From: Duganella flavida
GTDB lineage: Bacteria > Pseudomonadota > Gammaproteobacteria > Burkholderiales > Burkholderiaceae_D
Length of the DNA stretch: 64,000 bases
Assembly: GCF_009857445.1 (NCBI RefSeq)
Contig: NZ_WWCN01000017.1
Location: forward strand, 87,520-151,519
Reading direction: 5' to 3'
Made by a program: the position numbers and the translations under genes. The stretch's first letter is position 1. Each line of letters starts with the position of its first letter. Below the pieces are notes generated by a model. The model made no database searches. It saw nothing but the letters and a program-made list of their open reading frames with translations, and was not told where the DNA came from. Below are positions 1 through 8,308 of this stretch, one piece after another.

Positions 1-1
1 C

Positions 2-250
2 GACTTCTGGGCTGAGTGGTGCGGTCCTTGCAAGAGCATTGCCCCGATCCTGGAAGAAGTAGCGAAAGAATACGAAGGCAAGATCCAGATCGCCAAGATG
101 GACGTTGATTCGAACCAGGCTGTTCCAGCCAAGTTCGGTATCCGCGGCATCCCGACCCTGATCCTGTTCAAGAACGGCGTCGCTGCCGCGCAAAAGGTTG
201 GCGCAATGGCAAAAGGCCAGCTGACCTCTTTCATCGACAGCAATATCTAA
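2..250 (+). CDS. trxA: Thioredoxin 1, C-terminal part (start outside window)
   Basis: Last 82 residues of the cytoplasmic disulfide reductase thioredoxin. The fragment opens right at the active site (DFWAEWCGPC), keeps the cis-proline loop (GIPTLILF) and stops at TAA 248-250. The missing N-terminus should be about 25 residues. trxA upstream of rho on the same strand is a common proteobacterial arrangement. The 130 bp between them contain a GC-rich hairpin (arms CAGCGGCG 283-290 and CGCCGCTG 303-310) without a T-run, so I do not call a terminator there. Confidence 0.95.
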   Translation, partial: DFWAEWCGPCKSIAPILEEVAKEYEGKIQIAKMDVDSNQAVPAKFGIRGIPTLILFKNGVAAAQKVGAMAKGQLTSFIDSNI

Positions 251-380
251 GTAAGATACCGTACGATACCGCGAGTTGGTACCAGCGGCGCCGCGCCCGC
301 GACGCCGCTGAATAATACGAGACAACCCACGTAGTCCCCTCCCCTACCTTTACTTTCCCGTCACGGGATACTCAAACAAT

Positions 381-1643
381 ATGCATCTATCTGAACTAAA
401 GGCCTTACACGTCTCAGCATTGCTGGAGATGGCCATCGGGCTGGATATCGATAACGCAGCACGCTTGCGCAAGCAAGAGCTGATGTTCGCGATCCTGAAA
501 AAACGCGCCAAGTCGGGCGAACAAATCTTCGGCGACGGCGCCCTGGAAGTGCTGCCGGACGGCTTCGGCTTCCTGCGCTCGCCGGACGCCAGCTACATGG
601 CATCGACCGACGATATCTACATTTCCCCTTCGCAGATCCGCCGCTTCAACCTGCATACCGGCGACTCGATCGAGGGCGAAGTGCGCACCCCGAAAGATGG
701 CGAGCGCTATTTCGCGCTGGTCAAGGTCGACAAGGTCAACGGCGAATCGCCGGAAGCCTCGAAACACCGCATCCTGTTTGAGAATCTGACGCCGCTGCAC
801 CCGAACGAGCCGCTGCGCCTGGAGCGCGACATCAACGGCACCGAGAACATCACCGGCCGTATCGTCGACCTGATCTCGCCGATCGGCAAAGGCCAGCGCG
901 GCCTGCTGGTGGCGTCGCCGAAGTCCGGCAAATCGGTCATGCTGCAGCACATCGCCCACGCGATCACCTCGAACCACCCTGACGTCACCCTGATCGTACT
1001 GCTGATCGACGAACGTCCGGAAGAGGTTACCGAGATGCAGCGTTCGGTGCGCGGCGAAGTCGTGGCCTCGACCTTCGACGAACCGGCCACCCGCCACGTG
1101 CAGGTCGCCGAGATGGTGCTGGAAAAAGCCAAGCGCCTGGTCGAAATGAAAAAAGACGTGGTCATCCTGCTGGACTCGATCACCCGCCTGGCCCGTGCTT
1201 ACAACACCGTGATCCCTGCCTCGGGCAAAGTGCTGACCGGTGGTGTCGACGCCAACGCGCTGCAACGTCCGAAGCGCTTCTTCGGCGCCGCCCGTAACGT
1301 CGAAGAAGGCGGCTCGCTGACCATCGTCGCTACCGCGCTGATCGAAACCGGTTCGCGTATGGACGACGTGATCTACGAAGAATTCAAGGGTACCGGCAAT
1401 ATGGAGGTGCACCTGGAGCGCCGCCTGGCCGAGAAACGCGTCTACCCGGCCATCAACCTGAACAAATCGGGTACCCGCCGCGAAGAACTGCTGATCAAGC
1501 CGGACCAGTTGCAGAAGATCTGGATCCTGCGCAAGCTGCTGTACTCGATGGACGAGATCGAGGCGATGGAGTTCATCCTCGACAAAATGCGCGCGACGAA
1601 GAACAACACTGAGTTCTTCGATATGATGCGTAGAGGTGGTTAA
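381..1643 (+). CDS. rho: Transcription termination factor Rho
   Basis: 420 residues, the normal length of Rho (419 in E. coli). It is the hexameric RNA-dependent ATPase/translocase that ends transcription at Rho-dependent sites. The N-terminal helix bundle begins MHLSELK. The RNA-binding cold-shock-like fold follows (GFGFLRSPDASY near residue 62), then the P-loop SPKSGKS with Lys184, Walker B (VVILLDSITRLARAYN) and the Q/R-loop region (GTGNMEVHLERRLAEKR). Conserved from end to end, so the start at ATG 381 is secure. It lies downstream of trxA and ends in a strong intrinsic terminator. Confidence 0.98.
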   Translation: MHLSELKALHVSALLEMAIGLDIDNAARLRKQELMFAILKKRAKSGEQIFGDGALEVLPDGFGFLRSPDASYMASTDDIYISPSQIRRFNLHTGDSIEGEVRTPKDGERYFALVKVDKVNGESPEASKHRILFENLTPLHPNEPLRLERDINGTENITGRIVDLISPIGKGQRGLLVASPKSGKSVMLQHIAHAITSNHPDVTLIVLLIDERPEEVTEMQRSVRGEVVASTFDEPATRHVQVAEMVLEKAKRLVEMKKDVVILLDSITRLARAYNTVIPASGKVLTGGVDANALQRPKRFFGAARNVEEGGSLTIVATALIETGSRMDDVIYEEFKGTGNMEVHLERRLAEKRVYPAINLNKSGTRREELLIKPDQLQKIWILRKLLYSMDEIEAMEFILDKMRATKNNTEFFDMMRRGG

Positions 1644-1666
1644 GCCAGCGGCTTAGCAACCTTACC

Positions 1667-1695
1667 AAACAGGCAACCTCGGTTGCCTGTTTGCG
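1667..1695 (+). terminator. Intrinsic terminator after rho
   Basis: A near-perfect hairpin with 12-nt arms AAACAGGCAACC (1667-1678) and GGTTGCCTGTTT (1681-1692) round a two-base loop. It ends in a T-rich stretch and lies 24 bp after the rho stop codon. Because both ends are A/T-rich it could work in either direction. Confidence 0.85.
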
Positions 1696-1817
1696 TTTAC
1701 GCCGGTATAATCCGCGATCGTATTATTTTTTCACTGGCAAGTGATCAGCAATCGGATCAGGATGTAGGACAGATCGACGAAGTGCTGTTTGGCTACCAAA
1801 CTAACCGAGGCTACACC

Positions 1818-2087
1818 ATGAAACCAGAAATCCATCCAGATTACCGCGAAGTTGTTTTCCACGACCTGTCGTGCGACTTCAAATTCGTCACCCGTTCGAC
1901 CATCAGCACCCGCGAAAAAATCGAACTGAACGGCAAAGAATACCCGCTGATCAAGATCGAGGTATCGGCTGAATCGCACCCGTTCTACACCGGCAAACAC
2001 AAAATCGTCGACACCGCTGGCCGCGTTGAGAAATTCCGCCAGAAGTTCGGTACCGTCGGTTCGAAAACCGCTGTCGCAGCAGGCTAA
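1818..2087 (+). CDS. rpmE2: 50S ribosomal protein L31, type B
   Basis: 89-residue ribosomal protein of the large subunit. It matches the zinc-independent (C-minus, type B) L31 family: it starts MKPEIHPDYREVVFHD, has the SHPFYTGK core, and lacks the paired Cys-x-x-Cys zinc motifs of type A, with one lone Cys in DLSCDF. The frame is open further upstream, but ATG 1818 matches the family start exactly. It is monocistronic between two clear terminators. Where both types exist, type B normally replaces L31A under zinc limitation; whether a type A copy exists cannot be seen here. Confidence 0.96.
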   Translation: MKPEIHPDYREVVFHDLSCDFKFVTRSTISTREKIELNGKEYPLIKIEVSAESHPFYTGKHKIVDTAGRVEKFRQKFGTVGSKTAVAAG

Positions 2088-2104
2088 TTTCAGCCGCTTC
2101 GATG

Positions 2105-2132
2105 AAAAAAGCAGCCTCTGGCTGCTTTTTTT
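2105..2132 (+). terminator. Intrinsic terminator after rpmE2
   Basis: Arms AAAAAAGCAGCC and GGCTGCTTTTTT round loop TCT, with a T-run. It begins 18 bp after the L31 stop codon. The A-tract/T-tract symmetry means it may also end transcription from the other side. Confidence 0.9.
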
Positions 2133-2187
2133 GTTTGCCATGCAGTTTTCCTGCATACTCCGGTTCTACTCATAAAAACACACATCG

Positions 2188-3912
2188 ATGAAGCCAGTCC
2201 GTCTTCCTGCCGCCGCTACCCTGGCCTTGCCGCGCTGGGCGCTGTTCGCCCTGGGCCTGCTGTACATCCTGCCTGGCCTGATCGGCCGCGACCCGTGGAA
2301 GAACGACGACGCTGCCAGCTTCGGCATCATGTGGACCATGGCGCACGGCAGCTGGCAAGACTGGTTGTGGCCGAATGTAGCCGGCCTGTCGTGGCCGGAC
2401 GAAGGCCCGCTGGCGTTCTGGCTGGGCGCACTCGGCATCAAACTGTTTGGCTGGCTGATGGGCGACGTGCTGGCCGCGCGCGTAGGCACGGTGGCCATCT
2501 TCCTGCTGGGCGTGCTGTCACTGTGGTACGCCACTTATCACCTCGGCCGCCGGCAAGATGCGCAGCCGCTGCGGCTGGCCTTTGGCGGCCAGCCTGAACC
2601 GAACGATTTCGGCCGCACCCTGGCCGACGCTGCCGTCCTGATCTACCTCGGCTGCCTCGGCCTGCTGCTGCACAGCCACGAGACTACGCCGGAAGCGCTG
2701 CAAGTCTCGATGACCGCCCTCCTGCTGTACCGCACCGTGCGCTACGTGGAAAAACCATCGCTGCGCAACGCTGTCCTCAGCGGGCTGGCGATCGGCCTGC
2801 TGACCTTGGCGCGCGGCTGGATCACGCCGGTGTGCCTGATGCTGGCTCTGTTTGCCTGCACCCGTTTCCTGGCACAGCCTGCTATCCGCGCGGTGCGCGA
2901 CCTCGGCGCCATGATCGCCGCCGGCGGCATCGTGGCCGCCCTGTGGCTGCTGCCGGCCCAGCTGCTGGAGCCGTACCACCAGCAGCCGCTGAACGCCTGG
3001 CTGGGCTGGAACTGGCTGCAACTGGGCTTGCCGAGCTGGGCCTCGGTCAAATTCTTCTTCCGCGTTGGCATCTGGTTCTTCTGGCCGGCCTGGCCGTTTG
3101 CCGGCTGGGCGGTATGGGCCTGGCGCCGCCAGCGCGGTGTGCTGCACATTGTGGTGCCGCTGGCCTTCGTGGTCATGGGCTTGCTGCTGACCGTGTGCAA
3201 TCCAGCGCCTGAGCAAGGCCAGTTGCTGGTGCTGCTGCCGCCGCTGGCCGTCATGGCTGCATTCGGCCTGCTGACCGTCAAGCGCAGCGCCATCAACTTC
3301 ATCGACTGGTTCTCGGTGATGGCGCTGACCCTGTGCGCCGCCGTGATCTGGACCTTCTGGTTCGCCAAGCTGACCGGCTGGCCGGTACAAGCGGCACGCA
3401 ACGCGCTCAAGCTGGTGCCGGGCTTCCATCCGGAACTGGGCTGGATCGCCTTCTTTGTGGCGCTGGCCGCCACCCTGGGCTGGTTTGTGCTGGTGTACTG
3501 GCGCATCTCGCGCCAGCCGGCCGTGCTGTGGCGCGCCGTGGTGCTGTCCTCGGGCGGCCTGATCCTGATCTGGATCCTGCTGATGACCTTGTTCCTGCCG
3601 GACGTCAATTACAGCAAGAGCTACGCCAGCGTGGCACGCCAGATTGCCGACAAGCTGCCAGCCAACACGCGCTGCATCGAAACCAATGTCGGCGCCGCTC
3701 AGCGCGCCTCGTTCGCCTACTACGCCCAGCTGCCATTTGCCGGCGTCGAAGGCGGCCGCTGCGAACTACTATTGTTGCAAGATAGCATCAGGGTGCGCGA
3801 CGAGCGCGAAATCGCCGCGCAATACCGGGGCAAGCAGTGGACCCTGCTGTGGGAAGGCCGCCGCCCGGCCGACCGCGAGGAACGCTTCCGCCTGTACCGC
3901 CGCGCCGACTAA
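2188..3912 (+). CDS. GT39/ArnT-like polytopic membrane glycosyltransferase
   Basis: 574-residue inner-membrane protein with about 11-12 hydrophobic segments and a soluble C-terminal tail. The first outside loop carries acidic motifs GRDPWKNDD (Asp35) and WPDEGPLAFW (Asp71-Glu72). These fit the polyprenyl-phosphate-sugar-dependent PMT/ArnT fold (GT39/GT83), where such an Asp is catalytic. A likely job is transfer of a lipid-linked sugar to a periplasmic acceptor (lipid A, protein or glycan). Donor and acceptor cannot be told from sequence, and no arn genes are nearby. Start ATG 2188 lies 55 bp after the rpmE2 terminator. Confidence 0.75.
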   Translation: MKPVRLPAAATLALPRWALFALGLLYILPGLIGRDPWKNDDAASFGIMWTMAHGSWQDWLWPNVAGLSWPDEGPLAFWLGALGIKLFGWLMGDVLAARVGTVAIFLLGVLSLWYATYHLGRRQDAQPLRLAFGGQPEPNDFGRTLADAAVLIYLGCLGLLLHSHETTPEALQVSMTALLLYRTVRYVEKPSLRNAVLSGLAIGLLTLARGWITPVCLMLALFACTRFLAQPAIRAVRDLGAMIAAGGIVAALWLLPAQLLEPYHQQPLNAWLGWNWLQLGLPSWASVKFFFRVGIWFFWPAWPFAGWAVWAWRRQRGVLHIVVPLAFVVMGLLLTVCNPAPEQGQLLVLLPPLAVMAAFGLLTVKRSAINFIDWFSVMALTLCAAVIWTFWFAKLTGWPVQAARNALKLVPGFHPELGWIAFFVALAATLGWFVLVYWRISRQPAVLWRAVVLSSGGLILIWILLMTLFLPDVNYSKSYASVARQIADKLPANTRCIETNVGAAQRASFAYYAQLPFAGVEGGRCELLLLQDSIRVRDEREIAAQYRGKQWTLLWEGRRPADREERFRLYRRAD

Positions 3913-3987
3913 GGCCGGCTAAACGGTCAGGGTGTTGCCGCCCGGCTGGCATTGCTGCTATGCTTTTCAGCAGAAAGCGGCCAGCCC

Positions 3988-4716
3988 ATGCGACTTATCA
4001 TCCCGACATTTTTACTGCTGGCGACTTGTCTGCGCACGGCCGTGGCCGCGCCGCTGACGATCATCACCGAGCACTCCCCGCCCGCCAGCATGCGCGGGCC
4101 GGACGGCGTCATTACCGGCCGCGCCACCGATAAAATCCGTGAAATGATGACGCGCACCGGCACCGAGTACACACTCGACCTGCTGCCCTGGAAGCGCGCT
4201 TTTTTGATGGCGCAAACGCATGGCCAGACCTGCCTGTATTCGACCTCGCGCACGCCGGACCGCGAAACGATGTTCAAATGGGTAGGCCCCACCGACGAGG
4301 CCGAATGGCAGTTCTGGGGCCGCGCCGACCACAGCTTCCCGCTCAACACGCTGGATGACGCGCGCAAGCTGCGCATCGGCACCTACCTGGGCGATGCGCG
4401 CGACGAGTACCTGCGCAGCCGCGGCTTCAATGTGGAAGCCGTCAGCAACGATCTGGTGAATCCGCAAAAGCTGCTGCTCAACCGCATCGACCTGTGGGCA
4501 GTGGCGATCCGCAACGGCGCCTCTTATCCCGGCCATCCAGACTGGTCGGACAAGGTGGTGCCGTTGATGGTGTTTCATCGCGTGAAGGTCTACCTCGCCT
4601 GCAACCCGTCGGTGCCGGATGAGCAAATCGACAAGCTCAATGCCGCACTGGCCGAGATGCGGCGCGATGGCACCCTCACGCGCATCGACCGCAAATACGA
4701 CCAGGCCGCCAAATAA
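3988..4716 (+). CDS. Periplasmic substrate-binding protein (SBP_bac_3-like)
   Basis: 242 residues from ATG 3988, which gives a clean signal peptide (MRLIIPTFLLLATCLRTAVAA). An in-frame ATG at 3952 would add twelve non-signal residues and is less likely. After it comes a family 3 extracellular solute-binding fold: PLTIITEHSPPASM, a mid-region YLGDARDEYLRSRGFNVE, and a C-terminal KLNAALAEMRRDGTLTRI helix typical of these proteins. No permease or ATPase is adjacent, so it may be an orphan or a non-transport sensor-type protein. Ligand unknown. Confidence 0.8.
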   Translation: MRLIIPTFLLLATCLRTAVAAPLTIITEHSPPASMRGPDGVITGRATDKIREMMTRTGTEYTLDLLPWKRAFLMAQTHGQTCLYSTSRTPDRETMFKWVGPTDEAEWQFWGRADHSFPLNTLDDARKLRIGTYLGDARDEYLRSRGFNVEAVSNDLVNPQKLLLNRIDLWAVAIRNGASYPGHPDWSDKVVPLMVFHRVKVYLACNPSVPDEQIDKLNAALAEMRRDGTLTRIDRKYDQAAK

Positions 4717-4722
4717 CGCCGT

Positions 4723-5121
4723 TCAGCGCAGCGCCACCACCGTGGTATCGGCCGGCAGCTGGGCCGTCATCGGCAGGCGCTCGTAGTTGCTGATGCTCAG
4801 ATCATCGCCCTCGTTGGCAAAGGCGATGCGGGTGCCGGCATGGGTGACAAACTGGCCCGACGCCACCGGGAAAATTTCCACTTTCTGCTCACCCTTGATT
4901 TGCGCGTAGTAGCGCGCGGCTGTCTGCGTGAACGTCAGCTTCTCGCCATTGCTCAGCGCGTAGGTGTACAGGTATTCCTGGAAATCCTGCGGCTTGAACT
5001 TGAAATCAGCGGCACTTGGCGCGCTGATTTTCACGCTTTCGTTGTCCGGGTCGGCGGCATGGGCCACGGCGATGATCGACAATGCGGCGGCAACCGCCAC
5101 CCGCAACAGAGTGGTTTTCAT
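4723..5121 (-). CDS. Uncharacterised periplasmic protein, paralog A
   Basis: 132 residues with a signal peptide (MKTTLLRVAVAAALSIIAVAHA). No family recognised. It is about 40% identical by eye to the next upstream gene (5145-5537). Shared features in the same order are a FKPQDFQEY/LQEADFHDF block, a tyrosine-rich YTYALSNGEKLTF / NTYLLEDGQKVTF strand, RYYAQ/QYYTQ, FVTHAGTRIAF/FVTERGARIEF and a C-terminal LPADTTVVALR / LPANTVVMARR. Mature protein predicted to be beta-rich. Only 23 bp separate the two genes, so they are probably co-transcribed. Confidence 0.8.
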   Translation of the reverse strand: MKTTLLRVAVAAALSIIAVAHAADPDNESVKISAPSAADFKFKPQDFQEYLYTYALSNGEKLTFTQTAARYYAQIKGEQKVEIFPVASGQFVTHAGTRIAFANEGDDLSISNYERLPMTAQLPADTTVVALR

Positions 5122-5144
5122 GATGGTCTCCTGATGTTAAAGGT

Positions 5145-5537
5145 TCAGCGGCGCGCCATGACAACCGTGTTGGCAGGCAGATTACCGGCCGTCGACAGTT
5201 TTTCAAAATTGCTGATGCCGACGGTATCGCCTTTTTCACGGAACTCGATGCGGGCGCCGCGCTCGGTAACAAAGGCTGTCGGCGAGACGGCATAAATCCG
5301 TTCGCGGTCACCATCGCCCAGCTGGGTGTAGTACTGGTTCATGCGCGCGCTGAAAGTGACTTTCTGGCCATCTTCCAGCAAGTAGGTATTTTTAAAATCG
5401 TGGAAGTCCGCTTCCTGCAAATGGTAGCGCTGCGGCGTAGCGGTCTTGTTAATCTTGACGCTGAGATCATCAGCATGGGCGATGGTGAGGGACGACAGGG
5501 CGAGTGCGGCCACGACGCCAGCAAGGATCGTTTTCAT
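5145..5537 (-). CDS. Uncharacterised periplasmic protein, paralog B
   Basis: 130 residues with signal peptide MKTILAGVVAALALSSLTIAHA. First gene of a two-gene operon with its paralog at 4723-5121; the alignment is collinear along the whole mature part, which points to a tandem duplication followed by divergence. An SD-like GGAG lies just before ATG 5537 on the minus strand. I see no metal, heme or catalytic motif. Its position beside the binding-protein gene 3988-4716 is convergent and gives no functional hint. Confidence 0.8.
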   Translation of the reverse strand: MKTILAGVVAALALSSLTIAHADDLSVKINKTATPQRYHLQEADFHDFKNTYLLEDGQKVTFSARMNQYYTQLGDGDRERIYAVSPTAFVTERGARIEFREKGDTVGISNFEKLSTAGNLPANTVVMARR

Positions 5538-5918
5538 GGAGTGCTCCGTTAAGTTGTAGTGAATTGCCGGGAGCCACCGCTGTCACTTTCAATGCAGCGG
5601 TAGACGTGACTAGGTTAGCAAAGCGCTACGTAAAGATCTTGCGCATGCGACGAGCCGTCAAAGCACGCGCACCAGCTGCAAAAAAACCGGCATAGACGGT
5701 GTATGGATGGGATGTGTTGCGCGTTGCGCCTTTTTGTGGGGGCGACGTGATACAAAAGCCGCCGCTGCGGCTATAGTTGCGCATTGAATGCATTGCCGTA
5801 CGGCAGCATTTAATACCCTTCGGCCGCGCCCCACCCTGCGCGCCGGTTATAGCGGCCCCGGCTGCTGCGCCCCATCCTCGCGCCCGGCCCCGGCAGCATG
5901 CCCTCTGGATGGCGCGTC
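5538..5918. other. Intergenic region between divergent genes
   Basis: About 380 bp with no gene I can support. It must hold the promoter of the minus-strand paralog pair and that of the FtsH-like gene. One perfect 12-bp palindrome, TGCCGTACGGCA (5794-5805), sits about 115 bp before the FtsH-like start and could be a regulator site. No good sigma-70 match was found. Short open frames here have no starts with ribosome sites and no recognisable product. Confidence 0.4.
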
Positions 5919-7808
5919 ATGTTCACCTTGCATAAACTTCAATCTGCCCTGCGTAACAACTATGTGCGCGCCGCCCTGTTGGCCTTGACGGTCAGCCTGG
6001 CCATCTTGTTAGGCCTGCGCGCCGAGGTGCCGCAGGACAGCACTCCGGTGCTGCGCTCGCAGGATATTGCCCTGGTCACTGCCCTGCCGTCGCGCCGCGC
6101 GCAACTGGAATACCTGCTGGTGGCGGCGCCACAATCAGAGGCGCCGCGTTACATCTTCAAGTTCAAGCAGGACGACAAGCTGTACGTCGTCAAAGTGCCG
6201 GGCACCACGCACCTGAGCCTGGAACGCGAAGTCCTGCTGCGCAATAACATCCCCTACGCCATCGCCCGCGACGACTATCTCGCCTCGCACAAGGCGGTAA
6301 TGCAAGATGACGACGACAACAAGCTGGCGCGTGTGCTCGGTTTCCTGAGCCGCCATGTGATCGATATTTTGCTGGTAGGTCTGGCGCTATTCCTGCTCAA
6401 GCAAGCCCTGCCCGGCATGGGCGTGAGCGCCACCGTGCTGACGCCGGACCAGCTGGGCGGCAGCATGGATGACCTGATCGGCATGGAAGACATCAAACAG
6501 GAAGTGCTGCACCTGGAAGACATGATACGCAACCGCGCCCTCTACAAAGAGCACGCCATCGACAAGCCGTTCAACGTCATGCTGACCGGACCGGCCGGCA
6601 CCGGCAAGACCAAGCTGGCCGGCTACCTCGCCAAGCGGCTGGATATTCCGCTGATCCAGGCGTCGGCGTCGGCGCTGGAATCGGGCTACGTCGGCGGCGG
6701 CTCGAAGGCACTGCATGCGCTGTACCGCAAGGCTTGTGCGCGTGGCAAGTGCATCATCTTCCTCGACGAAGCGCAGGGCCTGTTCATGCCGCGCGGCCGT
6801 GGTGAAAAGAAATGGGAAGACGATACCGCCAACACCCTGCTGGGCTTGCTCGACGGCGTGCGTAGCGACAAGGGCGAAGGCGTGATCTGGGTAGTGGCCT
6901 CCAACTTCGACGAGGCCTCCACGCGCATGGACGAAGCCATGCTGCGGCGCTTCTCGGTCAAGATCAACTTCCGCTTGCCGAACAAGGCTGAGCGGCGCGA
7001 GCTGCTGCGCTCCTTCCTGGCACGCAAGGCCGACGGCTGCGTCGACTGGGACGATTTACAGCTAGACCATGTGGCCGAGATCACGGCCAACCTCAGCCCT
7101 GCGGTACTACAAACCGTGGTGGAACGCGCCAGCATGCTGGCGATTCAGGAAAACAAAATCATCAACACCGAGCTGATGTTCCGCGCCTTCGAACGCGCCA
7201 CCATCGGCCTGACCGACCGCGCCACCACGGCGGAAAAAACCCGCCAGCGCGAGCGCGTCGCCTTGCACGAGCTGGGCCACTTCTTCATGCAAATCGATCC
7301 GTGGCTGCGCGAAGGTTTATCGCTGGCGGAAGTGAAGGAGCGCTCGCCGCTGCTGAAGATATCGACCGAGTCGGTGTCCAAGCTGGGCGCGCTGGGCTAT
7401 GTGCTGTCGGCCTCGGATGACGTGGCCTTGCGCACGCTGGAAGAACTGGAACGCGACGTGATCCAGCTGTACGGCGGCGTCGCAGCGGAAGAACTGTTCT
7501 ACGGCCCGCGCGGCATTTCAGTGGGCAGCCAGAACGACATCGAGAAAGCCACCTCCATGCTGGACCTGATGGTCAACAAACTGTCGATGTACTCACGCTC
7601 GAAAATCGACCACAGCCATTTCAAAGGAAAAGAAGCCGGCCTCGACCAAGTCCAAGCCAAAGCCGATGAACTCTACAGCTACACGCTAAAAGCCATCGCC
7701 GACTACCGCGAACCGATCGAACAACTGAAAGGCGTGCTGATGGACCAATACGTGCTCTCCAAAGACGCCATCTTCGCGCTACTGGAGCAGCAAAAACTCA
7801 AGGACTGA
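5919..7808 (+). CDS. Divergent FtsH-like AAA+ membrane metalloprotease
   Basis: 629 residues from ATG 5919; an in-frame ATG at 5898 is possible. Layout: TM1 near 13-33, a periplasmic domain of about 105 residues, TM2 near 146-163, then an AAA+ ATPase (Walker A GPAGTGKT at 224-231; Walker B CIIFLDEAQ) and an M41-type peptidase domain with HELGH (450-454) and a C-terminal GSQNDIEKATSMLDLMV segment that matches the FtsH third-ligand region. It clearly differs from housekeeping FtsH: the second region of homology reads SNFDEASTRMDEAMLRRF instead of the usual RPGRFDR, and LDEAQ replaces IDEID. It probably degrades a restricted set of membrane proteins. The 3' end overlaps the convergent coiled-coil gene by 11 bp. 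Confidence 0.88.
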   Translation: MFTLHKLQSALRNNYVRAALLALTVSLAILLGLRAEVPQDSTPVLRSQDIALVTALPSRRAQLEYLLVAAPQSEAPRYIFKFKQDDKLYVVKVPGTTHLSLEREVLLRNNIPYAIARDDYLASHKAVMQDDDDNKLARVLGFLSRHVIDILLVGLALFLLKQALPGMGVSATVLTPDQLGGSMDDLIGMEDIKQEVLHLEDMIRNRALYKEHAIDKPFNVMLTGPAGTGKTKLAGYLAKRLDIPLIQASASALESGYVGGGSKALHALYRKACARGKCIIFLDEAQGLFMPRGRGEKKWEDDTANTLLGLLDGVRSDKGEGVIWVVASNFDEASTRMDEAMLRRFSVKINFRLPNKAERRELLRSFLARKADGCVDWDDLQLDHVAEITANLSPAVLQTVVERASMLAIQENKIINTELMFRAFERATIGLTDRATTAEKTRQRERVALHELGHFFMQIDPWLREGLSLAEVKERSPLLKISTESVSKLGALGYVLSASDDVALRTLEELERDVIQLYGGVAAEELFYGPRGISVGSQNDIEKATSMLDLMVNKLSMYSRSKIDHSHFKGKEAGLDQVQAKADELYSYTLKAIADYREPIEQLKGVLMDQYVLSKDAIFALLEQQKLKD

Positions 7809-8244
7809 GGGTGCGGACAAAAAACAGGAGCGACTGCGGGGCGAGTAGCGCGATGAGTACCCACATCAATATTTCAACGCGCTTCAAACGCATATCCATT
7901 TTTTCGACCTTTTGCTCCAGCGCTGCAATGCGATGCTCAAGCGCTTCCACACGCCGCTCAAGTGCTTCTACACGCCGCTCAAGTACTTCGATTCGCCGTT
8001 CAAGCGCCTCGACGCGCCTCTCAAGTGTCTCAACACGCTTTTCCAGCGCATCCACCCTGTCTACGAGCGCTTTGACCCGCTCTTCCAGGATAGCGACTTT
8101 CGTAATCAGCACTGCTACGTCTTTGCGTAACTCCAGCAACTGCCCGCTATGGTGGTTGAGCACGCCGTTATGCTTGTCCTTGACCAGCATCTTCAGCTCG
8201 CCAACCTGCTCCTCCAGCGCCTCCACCCGCTCGACCAGTTCCAT
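7798..8244 (-). CDS. Heptad-repeat coiled-coil protein with C-terminal membrane anchor
   Basis: 148 residues from ATG 8244, which has the best ribosome site (GGAGG five bases upstream); in-frame ATGs at 8256 and 8271 are also possible. Residues about 50-120 are nearly perfect heptads of the form RVEALER, continuing as ALEQKVEKMDMRLKRVE. A hydrophobic C-terminus (ILMWVLIALLAPQSLLFFV) predicts a tail anchor. The heptads appear in DNA as an imperfect 21-bp tandem repeat (about 7915-8055), a likely source of length variation. Resembles DUF1640/CCDC90-like anchored coiled coils in layout only. It overlaps the FtsH-like gene tail to tail by 11 bp. Confidence 0.75.
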   Translation of the reverse strand: MELVERVEALEEQVGELKMLVKDKHNGVLNHHSGQLLELRKDVAVLITKVAILEERVKALVDRVDALEKRVETLERRVEALERRIEVLERRVEALERRVEALEHRIAALEQKVEKMDMRLKRVEILMWVLIALLAPQSLLFFVRTLSP

Positions 8245-8308
8245 GACTGCCTCCATGCGTAGAGCGTCCATTATCCGCTCACGCCGGCCCCGTCACGATT
8301 GATCTAAG

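Noticed and set aside
283..310. Terminator between trxA and rho
   Set aside because: A GC-rich 8-bp stem is present but no T-run follows; could be any structured leader.
7915..8055. CRISPR-like array
   Set aside because: The 21-bp periodic repeats have no spacers and encode coiled-coil heptads.
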